Part shown: piece after piece, positions 7,110 through 15,550 of the stretch
Position numbering within the stretch: the first letter of the stretch is position 1
How the letters are laid out: each line of letters starts with the position of its first letter
DNA from: Chloroflexota bacterium
GTDB taxonomy: Bacteria; Chloroflexota; Anaerolineae; Aggregatilineales; Phototrophicaceae
Assembly (NCBI GenBank): GCA_014338005.1
Contig: QUBZ01000029.1
Coordinates: 1 to 41,969 of the forward strand
Reading direction: 5' to 3'
DNA length: 41,969 nt
The notes under the pieces: generated by a model
Database searches by the model: none
What the model saw: only the letters and a program-made list of their open reading frames with translations
Told to the model about the DNA's origin: nothing
Translations under genes and position numbers: made by a program

Positions 7110-8381
7110 ATGATTCGACTGGCGTTTTTACTGCTGCTGGTGCTGTTCCCCACCGCCCTTCTCGCTCAGGATACCACCGTCATCGGGCCGGACAGCTACC
7201 CCGAAGGCATCAGCCCGCTAACCGGCCTGCCGGTAGACGACCCCGCCTACCTACAGCGGCGTCCGCTCAACATCAAAATCAGCAATTCCCCGGCTTATGT
7301 GCGCCCGCAGTCCGGCCTCAACAGCGCCGATGTGGTCTGGGAACACCTGGTCGAAGGCGGCGTCACGCGCTTTACGGCCATCTTCTACAGCCACGCCGTA
7401 GACCATGTGGGGCCAATCCGCAGCGCCCGTCTGGTGGACATCCCGCTTACGCGCATCTACGGCTCGCTGTTCGTCCACTCCGGCTCCAGCACCGGCACGC
7501 TTGACCGGCTGCGCCAGGACGCAGTGATGCCCTCCCGCAACTTCGGCGGCGGCGGCTGCCCGCCCCTGTGCCGCTTCCCGCGTGAAGGGCTGGCCTTCGA
7601 GCATACGCTCTACGGCGATACCGAAGCCTTCTACCGGCGCGCCGCCGAAATCGGCCTGAACACCACGCCCGACCCCATCACCGGCATGGCCTTTTCAGCC
7701 GCCGTACCCGCCGGCGGCCAGCCCGTCACCGGCGTCAACATCACCTACCGCAATACCGAAACGCAGTGGGCATATGAAAGCGGGCGCTGGCTGCGCGCCC
7801 AGGACGGCGAGCCGCACTTCGACGCCCTCACCAATACCCAGGTCAACGCCGCCAACGTCGTCGTGCTGGAGGCCAACCACATCGAACAGCCGGTGGTTTA
7901 TGACGGTTACTGGGGCGCGGCCAACTACGCCTTCGAGGTGGCCCTCACCGGCAGCGGCCATATCTACCTGTTCCGCGACGGCCAGGTCTTCGAGGGGCAG
8001 TGGCGGCGGGAAAACGACACCGCGCCGCTGTATTTTTTTGACCTCGACGGAAACGTCCTGCCCTTCAAACCCGGAACGACCTTTTTTAACCTGGTGCCGC
8101 GCTGGGCCGATGGCTACCAACTGACCATCTTCCTGGCCGAGCCGCTGGCTGCCGCCGTTTTGCCGGACAGCATCGTCCTGCGGAACGGTCCCGGCCAGGG
8201 TTACGGCCAGAAAACTTTCGCCCGGCGCGGCGATTCGCTGGCCCTCATCGGGCGCGACTGGCGCGGCAGATGGGCGCAGGCGCTGCTGCCGGACGGCGCG
8301 GTGGCCTGGGCCGCCGCCGACCTGCTGGACATCGCCGGCGACCTCAACCGCCTGCCCGCCGTGCGCTCCACCTTTGAATAA
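7110..8381 (+). CDS. secreted DUF3048 (YerB-like) protein with C-terminal SH3-like domain
   Basis: 423 aa. The signal peptide is MIRLAFLLLLVLFPTALLAQ. Residues 30-165 fit the DUF3048 N-terminal domain (ISPLTGLP, VGPIRSARLVDIPL), and about 200-345 the C-terminal DUF3048 domain with its ITYRN, YLFRDGQVFEGQW and LVPRW parts. About 350-420 looks like a bacterial SH3 (VLRNGPGQGYG), a common cell-wall-binding module. DUF3048 function is unknown; YerB is the Bacillus member. The ATG at 7110 is chosen over longer in-frame readings because of the signal peptide and AGGTG 4 nt upstream. TACAAT at 7081-7086 could be its -10, with no good -35. It is divergent from the two-component system. Confidence 0.88.
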   Translation: MIRLAFLLLLVLFPTALLAQDTTVIGPDSYPEGISPLTGLPVDDPAYLQRRPLNIKISNSPAYVRPQSGLNSADVVWEHLVEGGVTRFTAIFYSHAVDHVGPIRSARLVDIPLTRIYGSLFVHSGSSTGTLDRLRQDAVMPSRNFGGGGCPPLCRFPREGLAFEHTLYGDTEAFYRRAAEIGLNTTPDPITGMAFSAAVPAGGQPVTGVNITYRNTETQWAYESGRWLRAQDGEPHFDALTNTQVNAANVVVLEANHIEQPVVYDGYWGAANYAFEVALTGSGHIYLFRDGQVFEGQWRRENDTAPLYFFDLDGNVLPFKPGTTFFNLVPRWADGYQLTIFLAEPLAAAVLPDSIVLRNGPGQGYGQKTFARRGDSLALIGRDWRGRWAQALLPDGAVAWAAADLLDIAGDLNRLPAVRSTFE

Positions 8382-8431
8382 CCCCGCGCCCGGCTGAAGC
8401 GTTTTCGGGGCGGGTTCGGCGGGACTGCCCC

Positions 8432-8776
8432 CTACACCTCCAACCGCGCTCGCGCGGCGGCGATTTTCTCTGCGAAATAACCGGCGTAATCGTACCCCAT
8501 CTGCGCGTAATACCGCTGCGACTCCTCCCAGCAGACGATAGCCTTTTCCCACTCCTCCAGCACTTCGTAGGTCAACCCCAGGTTGTTCTGCGTTGCAGCG
8601 TAAGCCAGCGGCGCCGCCTCCGCCGTCCGGTACACCAGCGCCGCTTCATAACACCCGATCGCCCGCTTCAGATTGGCCGCCCGCTCTTCCAGCCCCGCCA
8701 GCTCGCTGTAGGCAGTCCCCAGGTTGTTCTGCGTCATCGCGTAAGCCAGCGGCGCCGCCTCCGCCGTCCGGTACAC
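8432..8776 (-). pseudogene. TPR tail of the TIR-NB-ARC gene, now out of frame
   Basis: This frame encodes one and a half TPR units (TQNNLGTAYSELAGLEERA, then EAALVYRTAEAAPLAYA and TQNNLGLTYEVLEEWEKA) and ends ARARLEV at 8432. It has no start of its own that makes sense: it begins mid-repeat. It continues the TIR-NB-ARC gene immediately upstream but is shifted by one frame. Adding back 22 bp, as found in the intact neighbouring unit, restores a single 695-residue reading frame from 10497 to 8432. I therefore take it as the detached end of one gene, not a separate TPR protein. Confidence 0.75.
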
Positions 8777-8789
8777 CAGCGCCGCTTCA
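8598..8789 (-). repeat. two identical 51-bp TPR-coding direct repeats, 141 bp apart
   Basis: Positions 8598-8648 and 8739-8789 are identical over 51 bp; a further 15-bp match (8579-8593 and 8720-8734) is in the same 141-bp (47-codon) register. They are consecutive TPR units. Within the intact unit, TGAAGCGG occurs twice, 22 bp apart (minus strand); in the other unit only one copy remains and the 22 bp between are gone. Near-identical units favour slippage or unequal recombination, and also assembly collapse. Confidence 0.85.
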
Positions 8790-10497
8790 GGTTCTCCCGG
8801 CGGCTGCCGGTCGGCAGGCGAACATACAGGTTGCCCAGGCTGTTCTGCACGCCGGCCTGCAAGGCGGCATCTTCAACCCCCGCCAGCGCGCCCGCCGCCT
8901 TTTCCAGCCAGGCCCGCATCCGGTCGAACTGGCCGCGATTGACGAGAAAATCCGAACAGGCTTCGTACAGCCAGTAGGCTTTTTCCGGCCGGCCGCCCCG
9001 CATGGCCCAGTCGAAGGCCGCCGCCAGGTTGTCGCTTTCCACCGCCAGCCCCAGGTAATCCTGGGTTTTGTCGTGCCGCCGCGCCAGCGCATAATAATAG
9101 TCGTAGTGGGCCGGGTTGGCGCTTTCGTCCGGCTCCAGCACGGCTTCGGCCAGCAGGTCGGGCGTGTAACGCTCGCGGTCAAGCTGGAGCAGGTTCCAGC
9201 GCCGCAGCGCGCCCAGGCTGGGGCTGCCCACGCCTACCAGGGCCTCCGCCGCCGCTTCGGTGAAGCCGCCCCGGCACACCAGCAGCCGTTTGAAGTCCGC
9301 CACCACGCCCACCCCGGCGCTGTTTTCGACCAGGCGCAGGGTGCTGTGCAGCACGTCTTCCAGGACGGCCTGCATATCCTCGCCGGTGTGGGTTTCCAGC
9401 ATCCTCAGCACGGCGTTCAGGCTGTTTTCCGCCAGCCAGCCGACGGCGTATTTCATCAAGCGCGGGTGACAGTGGGCCTTTTCGGCAAATTCGCGCTCCC
9501 GCCCCTGCATCAGCGCCTCGTAACCCTGGGCTTTCGCCATGTCGCGCGCGATCTGTTCGGCGGCCTCCGGCGTCAGGCGCTCCAGCGGGTAGGCGCGGTT
9601 GAAGTGGCGGCACTCGCGCCACTGTTCGCGGCTGGTCATCACCGCGCGCGCCCCGCCGGTGGTGGGGTAGTGTTCCAGCCGCCGGGCGATGGCGGCGCGG
9701 TGGGCCGCCGGCACGCTTTCGGCATTATCCAGCACCAGCAGAACGCGCGCCCCGGCTAGCGCCGCCCAAACCGCATCCGGCGGGTCGGTCGGCGGCAGGT
9801 TCAAATGCTGGCGCAGGGCGGCGGCCAGGTCGTCTTCGGTGGTTTTATCGCTCAGGCGCAGCCACAGCACGCCGCCGGTGAACTCCGCCGCCGTCACCGC
9901 CAGATCAACCGCCAGGCGGGTTTTGCCGGTTCCGCCGGTGGCCGTCAGCACCACCAGCCGCCGGCCTTCTTCCAGCAGCAGGCGTTTGACTTCCCGCAGA
10001 TCGGCGTCGCGCCCCCGCATCGGCACGTCCAGGTCGCCGTAGGGGAACGGCCCGGTGATGCGCGTTTCGGCGCGCGCGGCGGGGTCGTCCGGGCGCAGGT
10101 CGCGCCGTCCCTGGATGGCCGCGATCAGGGTTTTCATGCCCCGGTCAAAATCGCCCAACAGGTCTACGTACTGCTCCGTCTTCAGCCGCCAGGGGAAGGT
10201 TTTCTTCTCAACCGGCGCGACGAGCGCCACGTACAGGCGGCGTCCGGGCTGGTTGAGGAAGTGCCACCATTCCGCCTCACAGTTGGCGTTGGCGGCGCTC
10301 TCCGGCGACAGCACAAACACGCAGTACGGACGGGCGTGCAGCGCCATCTGAATTTCCTGGTTCCAGTTGTCGCCGCCGGTGATGTCCAGGTGGTCAACCC
10401 AGGCATCCAGCCCCGCGCCTTCCAGGGCGTCGTGCAGCCGGGTTACAATCGCGTCATCGCCGCTCGCGTGCGAAATGAAAATAAATTCGCCGGTCAT
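8734..10497 (-). CDS. TIR - NB-ARC (NLR-like) protein, frameshifted before the end of its TPR array
   Basis: From the ATG at 10497 (a purine-rich AGGGGG upstream) the frame reads 587 aa. TIR domain 1-130 (starts MTGEFIFISHASGDD; Cys73-x-x-Glu76 is the putative NADase glutamate). NB-ARC from about 150: Walker A ATGGTGKT at 186-193, Walker B LLVLDN at 253-258, a sensor-like TSR after that, and CHPRLMK in place of the usual GLPL. A winged-helix-like and helical region follows, and TPRs begin near 545. The architecture is that of bacterial NLR-like STAND immune sensors: TPRs sense, NB-ARC oligomerises and TIR degrades NAD. After about residue 569 the TPR sequence leaves this frame and continues in the next one (8432-8776). 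The last 18 codons here are out-of-frame, Arg-rich sequence. Upstream in-frame ATGs beyond 10497 are not supported. Confidence 0.85.
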   Translation of the reverse strand: MTGEFIFISHASGDDAIVTRLHDALEGAGLDAWVDHLDITGGDNWNQEIQMALHARPYCVFVLSPESAANANCEAEWWHFLNQPGRRLYVALVAPVEKKTFPWRLKTEQYVDLLGDFDRGMKTLIAAIQGRRDLRPDDPAARAETRITGPFPYGDLDVPMRGRDADLREVKRLLLEEGRRLVVLTATGGTGKTRLAVDLAVTAAEFTGGVLWLRLSDKTTEDDLAAALRQHLNLPPTDPPDAVWAALAGARVLLVLDNAESVPAAHRAAIARRLEHYPTTGGARAVMTSREQWRECRHFNRAYPLERLTPEAAEQIARDMAKAQGYEALMQGREREFAEKAHCHPRLMKYAVGWLAENSLNAVLRMLETHTGEDMQAVLEDVLHSTLRLVENSAGVGVVADFKRLLVCRGGFTEAAAEALVGVGSPSLGALRRWNLLQLDRERYTPDLLAEAVLEPDESANPAHYDYYYALARRHDKTQDYLGLAVESDNLAAAFDWAMRGGRPEKAYWLYEACSDFLVNRGQFDRMRAWLEKAAGALAGVEDAALQAGVQNSLGNLYVRLPTGSRRENLKRRWCTGRRRRRRWLTR

Positions 10498-10659
10498 GTG
10501 GTGGTGTCCCCCTGCTGCCGCATTTCTTATCGCTCTGGTGTCTATTGTACCGTGAAACAGGTTTAATTTCGCCGTTTTGGCGGCGGTTGGGTATAAATAA
10601 ACCCGACTCGAAAACGTCTGACATTCAGGTTTCACAATTTTCGCCAGAAGGACGCTCTT

Positions 10660-11703
10660 ATGCTTGCCTCGCACCTGGAACAGGAAATTAACGAACAGCC
10701 GGACGCGCTGCGCCGGCTGCTGGATGAAGAAGCCGCCGCCGTCCGGCATTTCGCGGACGCCATCCGGCGCTTCAACCCGGCCTTTGTCTGCATCGCGGCG
10801 CGCGGCACGTCGGACAACGCCGCCCGCTATGCCCAATACGCGCTCGGCATCCTGGCGCGGATGCCGGTGGCGCTGGCCGCGCCGTCCATTCACACGCTGT
10901 ACGAAGCCCCGCCGAACCTCGCCCGCGCGCTGGTGATCGGCATCTCGCAGTCCGGGCAAGGGCTGGATGTCACGCGCGTGGTGCAGGATGCCCGCGCCCA
11001 GGGCGCGCTGACCATCAGCATCACCAACGACGCCGCTTCGCCGCTGGCGCTGGCCGCCGAACATCACCTGTACCTGCACGCCGGCGATGAAATCAGCGTG
11101 GCCGCCACCAAAACCTACACCGCCGAACTGACTGCCGTCGCCATGCTGGCCGCCGCGCTCACCGGCTCCGAACCGCTGGCCGCCGATCTGCGCGCCCTGC
11201 CCGATCAGATCAGCGAGACGCTGGCGCTTTCAGAAAATATCGCCGCCTGGGCGGAACGCTACCGCTACATGAGCCAGTTCGTCACCATCGGGCGCGGTTA
11301 TAACTACTGCACCGCCTTTGAGATCAGCCTCAAGGTCAAGGAACTGTGTTACGTCACCGGCGATGGTTACAGCGAGGCCGACTTCCTGCACGGCCCAATC
11401 GCCCAGGTGCAGGCCGGTTTTCCGGTTATTGTGGTCGCGCCGTCCGGTAAAACCCTGCCCGCCATGCTCGATTTTCTGGCGAAAGTCCGGGAACGGCAGC
11501 CGGAACTGCTGGTCATCTCCAACGACGAGGCCGCTTTTGAAACCACCCGTCAGCGGATGCCCCTGCCCCACCACCTGCCGGAATGGTTATCCCCCATCGC
11601 GGCGGTCATCCCCGGTCAGGTGTTCGCCATGCGGCTCGCCCAGGCCAAAGGCCACCCGGTAGATCGCCCGCATGGCCTCAGCAAAGTGACGATCACCCGA
11701 TGA
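10660..11703 (+). CDS. double SIS-domain sugar-phosphate isomerase/deaminase (GlmS C-half / NagB-II type)
   Basis: 347 aa, the usual size of the free-standing GlmS isomerase-half family (GlmD, NagB-II, AgaS). Two SIS domains: 30-165 (ARGTSDNAARYAQY, GISQSGQGLDVT, TNDAASPLA, AATKTYTAEL) and 205-345 (IGRGYNYCTAFEISLKVKE, SEADFLHGPIA). These residues bind a sugar phosphate. The expected reaction is deamination/isomerisation of glucosamine-6-phosphate or a related amino sugar. It overlaps the ROK kinase by 4 nt (ATGA), so the pair likely phosphorylates and then deaminates one amino sugar. AGAAGGA lies 7 nt before the ATG. A TATAAA at 10592-10597 may be its -10; the -35 is poor. It is divergent from the TIR-NB-ARC gene. 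Confidence 0.88.
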   Translation: MLASHLEQEINEQPDALRRLLDEEAAAVRHFADAIRRFNPAFVCIAARGTSDNAARYAQYALGILARMPVALAAPSIHTLYEAPPNLARALVIGISQSGQGLDVTRVVQDARAQGALTISITNDAASPLALAAEHHLYLHAGDEISVAATKTYTAELTAVAMLAAALTGSEPLAADLRALPDQISETLALSENIAAWAERYRYMSQFVTIGRGYNYCTAFEISLKVKELCYVTGDGYSEADFLHGPIAQVQAGFPVIVVAPSGKTLPAMLDFLAKVRERQPELLVISNDEAAFETTRQRMPLPHHLPEWLSPIAAVIPGQVFAMRLAQAKGHPVDRPHGLSKVTITR

Positions 11704-12644
11704 ACGCGGCACGTCTGGCCGTCGGGGTGGACATCGGCGGCACAAAAATTGCCTTTGCGCTGGTCAGCCGTGAGGGTGACGTACTGGCCGAAAACCGCCT
11801 GCCTACCCTGCCCGAAGAAGGCGCGCCGGCGGTGCTTGACCGCATCGCCGCCGGCATCCGCGACCTGCTCGCCCAGGCAGGCCGCCCGGTAGATGGCATC
11901 GGCATCGGCTGTCCGGGCTACGTCAACCCGCACACCGGCATCTGCCACCGCGCCGTCAACCTGGATTGGACGGATGTGCCGCTGCGTGACGACCTGCTGC
12001 GCCGTCTGGCGCTTGATCTGCCGGTAGCCGTTCACCGGGATACCAACGCCGGCGCGGTCGGCGAGTGGATGTTCGGCGCGGGGCGCGGCCAGTCCGATTT
12101 TGTGTATGCCGCTATCGGGACGGGCATGGGTTTCGGCGCGGTCACGGGCGGGCGTTTGCTGCTTGGCAGGGGCTTTCAGGCGATGGAATTCGGCCACGTC
12201 AGTTTTGACCCGCATGGCCGCCTGTGCCGCTGCGGGCTGCGCGGCTGCGTCGAAGCGTATGTGTCCGGCGTCGGCCTGCTGGCCGGTTATCACGAACACC
12301 GCGCCGATTTTCCGGCCAGTCCCCTGGCCCTGATGGCGAATGTGACTGTCGGCGATATTTTATTCGCCGCCGGGCGCGGCGATGCCCTGGCGCTTTGCCT
12401 GCTGGATGAAGCGTCTGACAGGCTGGCGGCGGCGCTGGCCTGCTGCGTCGGCATGACCGACCCCGGCCTGTTTATCATTGGCGGCGGCCTGGGGTTGGCG
12501 CTTTACGACCGCCTAATGCCCGGCCTGGAGAAGCGGGTGCGCGCCCGCACGCTGCCGGTCACGCACGGCCACCTACGATTCGCGCGCTCTCAAGTTACCA
12601 GCAGTGCCGCCGGCGCGGCAGCCCTGGTGTGGATGAACGCCTGA
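11700..12644 (+). CDS. ROK-family sugar kinase
   Basis: 314 aa. The ATP phosphate-binding motif is VDIGGTKIAFAL near residue 10. The catalytic Asp lies in HRDTNAGAVGEW, then AIGTGMGFGAV. The zinc motif CxCGxxGCxE is intact (CRCGLRGCVEAY), with EFGHVSF before it. This is a kinase rather than a ROK repressor because there is no N-terminal winged helix. N-acetylglucosamine, glucosamine, N-acetylmannosamine or glucose are possible substrates; coupling to the SIS deaminase favours an amino sugar. The start is the ATG overlapping the SIS stop. Confidence 0.9.
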   Translation: MNAARLAVGVDIGGTKIAFALVSREGDVLAENRLPTLPEEGAPAVLDRIAAGIRDLLAQAGRPVDGIGIGCPGYVNPHTGICHRAVNLDWTDVPLRDDLLRRLALDLPVAVHRDTNAGAVGEWMFGAGRGQSDFVYAAIGTGMGFGAVTGGRLLLGRGFQAMEFGHVSFDPHGRLCRCGLRGCVEAYVSGVGLLAGYHEHRADFPASPLALMANVTVGDILFAAGRGDALALCLLDEASDRLAAALACCVGMTDPGLFIIGGGLGLALYDRLMPGLEKRVRARTLPVTHGHLRFARSQVTSSAAGAAALVWMNA

Positions 12645-12746
12645 TAACCGTCCCTCATGAGCTTAGAAGCCGGTTAAAATGGGCGGCTTTCATTCGCCAG
12701 GCGTGGTATGCTGATTTTTCACCATCCATACTTGAGCGCGAATTTT

Positions 12747-14426
12747 ATGTTAAAACCGATTGTGATTATCCTGCTGGTGATGATGAGTTTTTTGCCCGCC
12801 GCCGCGCAGCCGGAACAGCCGGACTTGCGGCTGCTGTCCCTGCCGGTCGCCGGCGAACCCGGCCCGGCGACCTGGCTGCTCGGCCAGCCTTACGGCAATA
12901 CCACCGGCGCTTATAACTTCGGCACACAGTGGTACGCCGCCGGCCAGGGGCTGCATTTCGGGGTTGACTTTTCCATGCCCTGCGGCACACCGCTGCTGGC
13001 GATGGCCGACGGCATCGTGCGTTTTGTGGACGATTTCAGCTTCGGTTCAAGGCCGCATAACCTGCTCATCGAATACCCCGAAGCAGGCGTCATCGTACTT
13101 TACGGCCATCTCAACACAACTGCGCCGGTCATCGCCGGCCAGTCAGTGACGCGCGGCCAAGTGGTCGGTTTTTCCGGCGACCCGGACGCCACCTGCGACT
13201 CCCGCCCGCATTTACACCTGGAAATCCGCTCGCTGAACTACCGCACCACCTATAACCCTGTAAGCTACATCGCCACGAACTGGCATAATCTGGCGGTGGT
13301 CGGCAGTTTCGGCTATCCGCTGTTCCAGGGCGATATGGACAACGCGCGCCGCTGGATGAGCCTGGAAGAACAACCCGATGTCAGCTTTGGCGGCGTGCGG
13401 CTGAACGACTACACCGCACCGTTCCCACCGCCAAATGCGCTGCGCCCGCCGCCCAATCCGCCGCTGGCGCGCCCGGCTTCGCCCCTGCCGGACGGAGTCA
13501 CCTGGCGCGCGCGTCAGGTTGGTTTCGACCGCTGCTGCTGGATGCGCTGGTGGCATCCAACCGACCCGACGCGGTTTTACGTCATTGACGGGACACCGGG
13601 GCAGCGCGCCAATCTGCTTCTGTGGTCGGCGGAAACCGGCGCGCCCGAATCGCTGGTGGGGCAGGCCCCGCCCCCATACTATTCCCCGGACGGCACGCAC
13701 GAAATCATCAACAACGGCGGACAAGTCACAATCCGCCGGGTGAACGACGGCGCGACCTGGACGGTCGTGACCGGCGGCCCCACGCCCGCCATCAGCGCGG
13801 ACAATACGCGGCTCACCTGGACGGTCAGCCGGGCTTCCGCCGTACCGGGCCAGCCATCTCCTCCGGCTGCCATCTACATCAGCGATCTTTCCGGCGCGAA
13901 TACGCGGGAAATCCTCTCTCAGCCCGGTGTTTCAGCCCAATGGCTCGACGCCGCGCGCCTGCTGATTGTCACGCCAGGAGCGGGACGCGCCATGACGCTG
14001 GCCGTTTACGATACGCTGACCGATACCGGCTACACGCTCGGTACGTGGCGCTGGATGCGCGGCCTGAGCGTTGCGCCCGGCGGCGGCAGACTGCTGTTTT
14101 ACCTCACCTACCAGACTGACCCCGCCGAAAGCGGCATTTACACCATCGAAACTCGTCCCGACGCACAGGCGGTGAAGTTAAACTGGTTCGGCGGGTGGCG
14201 CTGGCGGGACGCCGACAGCGTGTATTACATCCCCCTCGATACAGCCGCGCCGCAGACACTCCGTTATTATGAAATTCCGTCCGGCAGAGATACCGTTTTA
14301 ACCGACCCGGCGCAGCTCCCCTTTATGGTGATGAACGGCGATTGGTCGGTTTCGGCAGATGGCAGAAGCATTCTCTTTCAGAACGCTGCCGATCAAAACC
14401 TATGGCTGCTGGAAATGCAGCCATAG
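12747..14426 (+). CDS. secreted M23 (LytM) peptidase-like protein with C-terminal propeller-like region
   Basis: 559 aa. The signal peptide is MLKPIVIILLVMMSFLPAAA, which is why the ATG at 12747 is preferred to the one at 12708. The LytM/M23 domain spans about 60-175: the zinc ligands appear as GLHFGVDFSM (H, D), then LYGHLN and HLHLEI. All M23 metal positions look present, so peptidoglycan endopeptidase activity outside the cell is likely. A proline-rich linker (about 220-245) leads to a C-terminal 310-residue region with WSAETG, YYSPDG, ISADNTRLTW and SVSADGRSILFQN, resembling TolB/WD-like propeller blades. The combination suggests a wall hydrolase with a binding module. No clear operon partner; it starts 102 nt after the ROK gene. 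Confidence 0.85.
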   Translation: MLKPIVIILLVMMSFLPAAAQPEQPDLRLLSLPVAGEPGPATWLLGQPYGNTTGAYNFGTQWYAAGQGLHFGVDFSMPCGTPLLAMADGIVRFVDDFSFGSRPHNLLIEYPEAGVIVLYGHLNTTAPVIAGQSVTRGQVVGFSGDPDATCDSRPHLHLEIRSLNYRTTYNPVSYIATNWHNLAVVGSFGYPLFQGDMDNARRWMSLEEQPDVSFGGVRLNDYTAPFPPPNALRPPPNPPLARPASPLPDGVTWRARQVGFDRCCWMRWWHPTDPTRFYVIDGTPGQRANLLLWSAETGAPESLVGQAPPPYYSPDGTHEIINNGGQVTIRRVNDGATWTVVTGGPTPAISADNTRLTWTVSRASAVPGQPSPPAAIYISDLSGANTREILSQPGVSAQWLDAARLLIVTPGAGRAMTLAVYDTLTDTGYTLGTWRWMRGLSVAPGGGRLLFYLTYQTDPAESGIYTIETRPDAQAVKLNWFGGWRWRDADSVYYIPLDTAAPQTLRYYEIPSGRDTVLTDPAQLPFMVMNGDWSVSADGRSILFQNAADQNLWLLEMQP

Positions 14427-14427
14427 G
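14399..14427. terminator. perfect hairpin over the M23 stop codon, between convergent genes
   Basis: CCTATGGCTGC (14399-14409) and GCAGCCATAGG (14417-14427) form an 11-bp perfect stem with a 7-nt loop. The TAG stop (14424-14426) lies inside it. The converging epimerase gene ends 30 nt later, so it may act on both strands. There is no long T-run, so its strength as an intrinsic terminator is unsure. Confidence 0.5.
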
Positions 14428-14456
14428 CGAGCAGCTGTTACCGGTCGTTTTACGGC

Positions 14457-15527
14457 TTAAACTGTTTCGATGCGGCCATCCGGCGCGATTCGTTTTACGC
14501 CCTGCCCTTCATACGCAGCGGCCAGCAAGTCGGTTTCGATAACTTCCAGCGGTTTCATGATGCGCGCCGTGCCGTTTTTAAGGGCGTTTTGTACCCCCGC
14601 CGGCGGATAGCTGGTAAAAGGTTCCAGCGCACAGTTGTAAGTGCGGCCATACCAGGGATAATCGTTGTGACCGCCGTAGACCTGCCACATCCACAGATAT
14701 TTAAAGAGGCTGCTGTCCCACGCCATGCCGATCCCAACGCCCATCTGCTGGTTCGTCAGGCCGTACCAGCCCTCGTTTAACTCTTTAAAAAACACCACAT
14801 CCACCGACCGGGTAGACCGGGGCAGCACCTTTGTAATATCCTGTAACTGCCCTGTCCGGCGATTTTTTACCATCGGGAAATCGTAATCCCCGCCGGGTTC
14901 CCACAAACCATTGGGGTGGAAGGCCAGCACTTCCACTTTTTTCGCCGGCGCATGAACGATACAGCTTTCGTCCATAAAAGGTGCGCCGAACGCAGGGTGA
15001 TGCCCCCACATAATAGCGAACTCGCCCTCGGATTCATTCGTCAGCTTTTCGTGCATAAACAGCACCGCCGCGCCGCGTTTAAGGGTCATCGTCCGTTCCA
15101 GCATTAGCGGCGAACGATACAGGCGTGTTTTAACTTTTACGCTGACCTGCTCCGGCGTATCCTCAACGATCTGCGCCTCGAAGGGCAGCAGCGAAACCTC
15201 TCCGTGCAGCCCTTGATATGTTCCCATGTATGGCTCGGACGCCCAGCCCGCCGAGGGCAGAACTTCCTGCCAGCCTCCGTAATAATAATCGTGGAAAGCG
15301 CCTTCCGGCAGGGCGCTGGTGGCGACGAACGGCTTCTGCATTGGTATGGGCGACTGCCACAAAAAGTCGAGGTCGCGCGGTTTGTAGGTGAATTCAAAAA
15401 TATCCGCGCCTTTGTCCAACAGAACCCCCACGCGCAGCAGTTCGTTTTCTAAATAAGCGATTCGCATTCCCTTATAGGTATAGTCCAGGCTGACGCGGCA
15501 GCCCTGTTTTCTTCCGAAGGTGTACAT
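14457..15527 (-). CDS. aldose 1-epimerase-like protein
   Basis: 356 aa with a galactose-mutarotase-like beta-sandwich pattern: YLENELLRVGVLLDKGADI at the start, a HHPAFG motif (about 180) as in mutarotases, and a C-terminal LEPFTSYPP segment. It may interconvert sugar anomers or belong to the DUF4432-type group of uncertain substrate. It is last in the long minus-strand sugar cluster, 23 nt after an ABC permease gene, with AAAGGA before the ATG. The catalytic Glu is probably the one in ALEPFTSYPP. Confidence 0.8.
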   Translation of the reverse strand: MYTFGRKQGCRVSLDYTYKGMRIAYLENELLRVGVLLDKGADIFEFTYKPRDLDFLWQSPIPMQKPFVATSALPEGAFHDYYYGGWQEVLPSAGWASEPYMGTYQGLHGEVSLLPFEAQIVEDTPEQVSVKVKTRLYRSPLMLERTMTLKRGAAVLFMHEKLTNESEGEFAIMWGHHPAFGAPFMDESCIVHAPAKKVEVLAFHPNGLWEPGGDYDFPMVKNRRTGQLQDITKVLPRSTRSVDVVFFKELNEGWYGLTNQQMGVGIGMAWDSSLFKYLWMWQVYGGHNDYPWYGRTYNCALEPFTSYPPAGVQNALKNGTARIMKPLEVIETDLLAAAYEGQGVKRIAPDGRIETV

Positions 15528-15550
15528 TCAGTCAGTCCTTTCTATTAAAA

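Noticed and set aside
8381..8432. GC-rich stretch between convergent genes as a terminator
   Set aside because: Only 5-bp arms (GGGGC / GCCCC) with a long loop and no T-run; not better than expected for such base composition.
8432..10497. Programmed frameshift in the TPR region
   Set aside because: No slippery heptamer with a following structure is evident, and the 22-bp deletion between direct repeats explains the frame change exactly.
10498..11079. Upstream extension of the TIR-NB-ARC protein by 194 residues
   Set aside because: The added sequence is antisense to the SIS gene and has no homology; TIR begins at the ATG at 10497.
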